From positions 11,346,001 through 11,410,000 of the forward strand of contig CAVNZM010000005.1 of the NCBI GenBank assembly GCA_963693365.1: a DNA stretch of 64,000 bases. The letters run 5' to 3'. A program made the translations under genes and the position numbers. The DNA comes from Amoebidium appalachense (taxonomy: Eukaryota; Ichthyosporea). Shown one piece after another: positions 50,749 to 64,000 of the stretch. The first letter of the stretch is position 1. Each line of letters opens with the position of its first letter. A model generated the notes under the pieces. The model was not told the DNA's origin, did no database searches, and saw nothing but the letters and a program-made list of their open reading frames with translations.

Positions 50749-51892
50749 AAGATCGCTGGCCCACGGCCACAGGCCACTCGGACATTTGATCTCAGATCTT
50801 GGTGCAGATGTGTCAGTATATGTGTTCCACAGAATTCCACACGTGTGCAGGTGTTAACGTTCGTGTGTACGTGTGTTCGCGTTTGTTAATAGAGAGCAAA
50901 TGCAAGTGTCCACAGGCCTCAACTCGGTACGCACGCTATATGGAACTGTGCGCAATTGCAAATTTAAACAGTGTCACACATACACACCAGTGTACCCCTA
51001 GGCCTAAGGTTTACAATTGTTGAACAGTATGCATATGCAAATGATCATGCCCTGATGCATATATGCTTTCGGAGTCCGACCTCATTCCAATTTGATATCA
51101 CCAATTCATCATCATAACTCACGGTAGACCTCTGTATTTGCATTTGTGTCCCCCCCCCCCCCCCCCCCCTCCTCTCCCCCCCCCCCCCCCCCCCCCCCAC
51201 AAAAAAAAAAAAAAAGAAAGAAAGAAAGAAAGAAAGAAAGAAAAAAGGCGAGAGAGAGAGAGAGAGAAAACGTGGGGTACAACCATTCAATATGTATTAA
51301 TCATTAACCCCAGCCAGGGGGAACATCGTGCCATCGTGCATCGTCACTAAGCAACCAATAAATATAATACACATGTACGTCATATCAGTAACGCCTAGAT
51401 ATTTCTAAACAGCACATTCCCCCCCCTTTTTTTACTACTCACATGGTCGTTCACCTTTCAGCGGACCAGTCACTCACTCGAGATGCCCAAAAGGAACCAC
51501 GAAAGAGAAAAAACGGAAAGGAAAAGGATATGGGCAGAAGGCAAATCCACCGGTTAGCATCATGGCTAACACTATTTCCTTTTACCATACCTACTAGCAC
51601 TCAGAGATCCAACCCATTTCAACAACATTCGAGTCTGCCCACGTGCACTTGTGACTAATTCAAAATCTTTCGGGAAAAAAATCAGCCGTCCACATCTGGC
51701 TATATATTTTTGCGCACGTCATAGTATATAAAATTATCTGTTTTCTCTCGCACGCTTCATCCTAAACTGTGCAGTGCGTGTTCTTGAAATGTCATATCAC
51801 GTGACTCATGTCACGAGGCCACATGCCAACCTTATAAAGAAACCGCTTCACCCGTTGGTAGAGGAAGGACTTGGAGGCCTGCCATGCAGGTG
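50749..51892. other. Region between the 5-phosphatase promoter and the RCC1-like gene
   Basis: Unique AT-rich DNA with one C/A/GAAA repeat block (51151-51270). No supportable gene. A 76-codon + frame at 51774-52004 overlaps the antisense last exon of the RCC1-like gene and is treated as its shadow. Confidence 0.6.
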
Positions 51893-60531
<8,639 letters not shown>

Positions 60532-60592
60532 GACTGAGGGGGGACACATTTGAGATGATGGGTCTCTCTCCCCCCCCCCCCCCCCCCCCCCC

Positions 60593-60625
<33 letters not shown>

Positions 60626-60826
60626 CACCCCCCATCCCCACCTCCCCCCTCCCCGCCACCACCACCACCACCACCACCACACACAGAAGGAAAAAAAAGA
60701 AAAAAAAAAAGAAAAAATAAGAAAAAAAACACTATCTGCACACCTCACACACATGACCTGCGGGTACCAGATCACATTTCAATTTAGCCCTTTATTTGAG
60801 CAGCGACAAACCCCCCCTCCCCCCAC

Positions 60827-60898
<72 letters not shown>

Positions 60899-61304
60899 TC
60901 CCACACACACACACACACACACACACCTATCCCCCGTTTCTCTCTCTCTCTCTCTCTTTCTCTCTCTGTCTCTCTCTCTCCCCCCCCCCCCTCCCTCTCA
61001 TCCCCTCCCCCAGATCCCCGGATGCAATCCAACAAACCTCCACAGATGAGAAGCAGAAAGTGCCAGGGAGAAAAAGGGAGATTGGAAAGGTAGATAGGGT
61101 CTATAATTTTAGTAAACAGGATAATAAAGGCGTGTGGTTACAAATAGCTGCTATCTACGGCAGAATAGTAATTATCCTTAGTCGGCAGAGCTGCCCCATG
61201 CAGTCGACCTAAACCGTCCCCCAGAAAAATAAAATAAAATGAACAGAAAAAAAATCGTTTATCTACCAGCTCGACAACCAATGTTGCAGTCCCCCCCCCC
61301 CCCC

Positions 61305-61337
<33 letters not shown>

Positions 61338-61622
61338 CCTTTTTAGCAAATACTCCAGTTACCCTCTTCTCCCCAACCAAATTACCAACAGCACCCAAGG
61401 AATAGACCTCGCCCTACCACTACCGTAGCCTGCTACCTCGGGACTAGCGGCTTACTCTTGCTACGAAGAAAAAAAGAAGAAGAAGGGGGGGGGGGGGGGG
61501 GGGGGGGGGGGGGATCTACAACATCTCCCTGGGCACCTACTAACATAAAACCGTTCAAGTATCCCAAGTAAACCAGCCAATTCAAACAAAAGGACGGGAA
61601 AACCCACACAAACTCTCACACG

Positions 61623-61654
<32 letters not shown>

Positions 61655-62319
61655 TACACACAGGGTCTCCAAACCACCAAAGTCAACTCACTGCACTCCC
61701 GAAAACCCCCATGTTATCCTGCTCTGCTTCTCTCTTTGTGTATGTCCTCCCCTCCCTCCCCCCCCCCCCCCCCCCCCTCCTTCCCCCCCCCTTGTTTGTC
61801 AGTCCCTGAAACGCATAATCATAGATCCCAACTTACTAAAAAGTTTTGGCTCTGCAATAGCTTTCTTTCAGGTAATAATCCAGCTACATTCCAAATGAAA
61901 CGTTCAACCCCCCCAAAAAAATGCACAGTACGCAGTGCAACCGTCGCATCCTGTGAGGGCACACGCCCTTAACTTTTAACTCCAGCATGTGCAGCCACAT
62001 ACATACTGAATGTGCAGATTGAGAACACCAATTCTCTCATCACTGTTAAACTAGCCAAAAAAACTCCCCAAAATTGTTTTTTGGAAAAAACACATCGCAA
62101 ATTCGTGCCTTCAAACCCCAGCCTATGTAGCCTATGTCATCAACCCCACTTCACCCGTTTCTGCCCCGAGCTATGCACCTACTTGGTATACACCAAAACC
62201 CAGCCTCAGAGTACTTTAAAAAAAGATTCGGCGGACTTACTTGAACCTTCTTGGTTTTTCCCGGCAAAGTCCTCGGAGCTCAAACTAAACGTGCCCCTTA
62301 TTACAAAGCATCAACTCAC
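60532..62319. other. Upstream region or 5'-UTR intron of the RCC1-like gene
   Basis: Contains C-runs, (CA)n at 60833-60895, (CT)n, a G-run at 61486-61513 and, from 61800 on, AT-richer DNA. A + frame at 62126-62164 spells a CX2CX3HX4C pattern but has no other support. No gene is called. Confidence 0.5.
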
Positions 62320-62460
62320 CTGAAGTCCACGCTGTTGAAAACCGGCCCGGTGCTCTTTCCAACTTTTTGGGAGGCTTTGTTTTCGTGTGAGTCATGTGTC
62401 TTTCATGTGTGGCTCACCACGTCACCCAATGATGACCCAATGTCCACATTTTGGTGATTT
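62320..62460 (-). other. Possible 5'-UTR exon of the RCC1-like gene
   Basis: A strong donor (ttcag then gtgagttga at 62319) lies on the minus strand upstream of the ATG at 60531. The ATG exon has an acceptor (ccccctcag) just two bases before it, so a 5'-UTR intron is plausible. Purely inferred from splice signals. Confidence 0.4.
62419..62441. promoter_or_regulatory. CRE-like half site with two CCAAT boxes
   Basis: acgtca at 62419-62424 is followed by ccaat at 62426-62430 and 62437-62441, 11 bp (one helical turn) apart. It lies between the divergent RCC1-like gene and the orphan gene at 62703. Confidence 0.45.
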
Positions 62461-62702
62461 CGGACACTACGGGCTCGTTTTAGTTTTTCGAGCCCCCGTG
62501 TAGGGGGATTTGATTGAAAAGTTTTTTTTTTCTTTTGACTGGATCATAGTATTCGACGGAAAGATATGCAAGTATGCACGGCATACTGAGAAGACAATAA
62601 AAAATTCACGAGTTATCCAGTAACAAGTGCATACTGAGATACCTGAACACTGTGTGAAAATCATATAAATACTCAATGTGACGACCAACAGAATTCAACA
62701 AA

Positions 62703-63989
62703 ATGTCTAAAGTGGTCACATTGCCAGCCAGTGTAGCAGTTTCATTTTCCGAATTCAGGTGGGCCGATTTAAACCTTGAGCTCTACAAAGCAGCCCGGCG
62801 GTGAGTTTTGTCTGAAATGACGGGTGTACAGAGAGGCCTTTTTCTAGAATAATAATAAGGAAACCACTGTGTATTTTATTATACTGTAGAGAGAAACCAT
62901 GTATAAATTGATTTTCCAGCATATTATGATATATGTATGGAAACGAGGCGCCAGCCTGGCCAGGCGCGCGGCCCCGACCTTCGGGAAACTTTTCCCGTTT
63001 CTGCCTTATATGGTAAATACAAAGACACTCCTATTGGCTGATATTTAACGAAATTGCTAAGATGCACCAATACAATTGCTTCCCTCCAAAACCACGCATC
63101 CAATAGTTGGATTATTTATCAATCTGTCAGATTCTTCAAGTTCAAAAAGGTTTCGTGCACTGGCAAGCCCAAAATGTTCTGCAAAAATAAAACGTGCGTA
63201 AAAGGAAAGAGACATACACGAAGAACAGAAATACTTGTAGTGCCCCACATAAGTGCTCTGTGCTCTATGCACATACGTGTCAGCCTTTTTCAAACTTGAA
63301 CCATTCCCTGAGCCCCTGACTGATACACCAATATCCAAATTCTCAGCTGAAACAATTGCCACTATCGGCAGCTTTCTGACCATCGAGTACCAGACAACAC
63401 GCTTACGAGTCTACGTGCACGCGTGTTATATTGGTGGTAGAACTGGTGGAGGTAGCTAAAGTACAGCTTCATGGCCCTGACTATTCTTGAGCCCTTCACC
63501 CAGGCCGCAAAGGCAAAGTGGGAGCCTGAGCTGCGCAGAAGGGCACGCCTTGCCTTTTTTCTGTTTCTGGTCACCCTTACCACCTTCCTCTTCTTTGTTG
63601 GATGCGAGAGAGTTGTGGTCAGCAGCACATACAGCTGTCGATGCATCAACGATACCTGCACTTATGCTGGCCAGCTTGTTATGAAAAATGAAACCTTTGT
63701 CCTCGACTATACGGAGCTAGGACAAAACATCGGAGCTCAAGCCTGTGAGGAAACCTTGTGGGACTGCCCCATACGTTTACAGTCAGGGAAGAAAGGCTCT
63801 GACCTCTGCCCGCTGGTGGTACTGGAGACAGACTTTGCCCTTTTGACTATCATTTATGGAGTCTCGGCTGTTCTTTGCACGTTTTCCTACCTGTCTCTTT
63901 TTGTCTTGGGTAAAATGAACAACAGGTGGATGAGCACGAATCCCGAGGCCAAGAAGTTGCTCCGAACGGGCAAGCGACCCCCTGTGTGA
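62703..63989 (+). CDS. Two-exon orphan gene: two-pass membrane protein with Cys-rich loop
   Basis: Exons 62703-62800 and 63467-63989; the phases match and the total is 621 nt, 206 aa. Exon 1 ends at a strong donor (ggcg then gtgagt); exon 2 starts after gtacag. About 60 N-terminal residues including a basic LRRRAR precede the first helix (61-79, FFLFLVTLTTFLFFVG). Then comes a loop with seven Cys (79, 90, 92, 97, 126, 133, 147) and two N-glycosylation sequons (NDT 94, NET 107). The second helix (about 156-180) is followed by a basic tail ending TGKRPPV. The layout suggests a plasma-membrane or secretory protein with a disulphide-rich loop outside and both ends in the cytosol. I recognise no family. 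A shorter form starting at the ATG at 63471 (172 aa) is possible. Confidence 0.55.
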
Positions 63990-64000
63990 ATCGGCGCAAA

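Overview
This is nuclear DNA from an intron-rich eukaryote. Every protein-coding gene except the partial ones at the edges is split into many short exons (about 45-220 bp) by long introns packed with simple repeats: (GT)n/(CA)n, (GA)n, (TGCG)n and very long G or C homopolymers (up to about 55 nt). The proteins resemble animal and fungal orthologues closely enough to assemble almost complete gene models, and the tRNA genes are typical eukaryotic ones. A single-celled opisthokont or another repeat-rich protist would fit, but the window alone does not settle the lineage.

Layout. (1) 1-2289: a 63-bp minisatellite (about 15 units), then G-rich DNA, probably upstream intron of the first gene. (2) 2290-6380 (+): 3' part of an FKBP8-type tail-anchored immunophilin (end of the FKBP domain, TPRs, transmembrane helix). 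(3) 6381-9340: convergent intergenic DNA of GA/CA repeats. (4) 9341-25726 (-): complete 18-exon gene for RNA polymerase III subunit RPC3 (521 aa); intron 16 carries a MITE-like element. (5) 25727-26584: divergent promoter with TATA-like, CCAAT and E2F-like sites. (6) 26585-37625 (+): complete 15-exon gene for the DNA primase large subunit PRIM2 (519 aa) with all four Fe-S cysteines. (7) 38763-50265 (-): 14-exon inositol-polyphosphate 5-phosphatase (about 665 aa) with a predicted N-myristoylation site; its introns hold a tRNA-Met(CAU), a tRNA-Ala(AGC) and a second MITE-like element. (8) 50701-50748: TATA box plus a 20-bp double-CRE palindrome. (9) 51893-60531 (-): mitochondrial RCC1-repeat protein of the FMP25/RCC1L type. 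(10) 62703-63989 (+): two-exon orphan gene for a two-pass membrane protein with a Cys-rich loop.

The genes are unrelated housekeeping functions, not a pathway, but the divergent RPC3/PRIM2 pair shares a promoter region and both encode nucleic-acid polymerase subunits. For the RPC3, PRIM2, phosphatase and orphan-gene models, the exon lengths sum to a multiple of three with matching splice phases, which is strong internal support. The RCC1-like model needs one base removed from a G6 run and lacks one linker exon.

The most unusual signals are: poly-C tracts on the sense strand starting just after the 5' splice site in roughly 28 of 63 introns; a dispersed repeat family that in most copies sits between G-runs and always has the same orientation to them; a hairpin in that family kept by compensatory changes; and two TIR elements with TAA target duplications.
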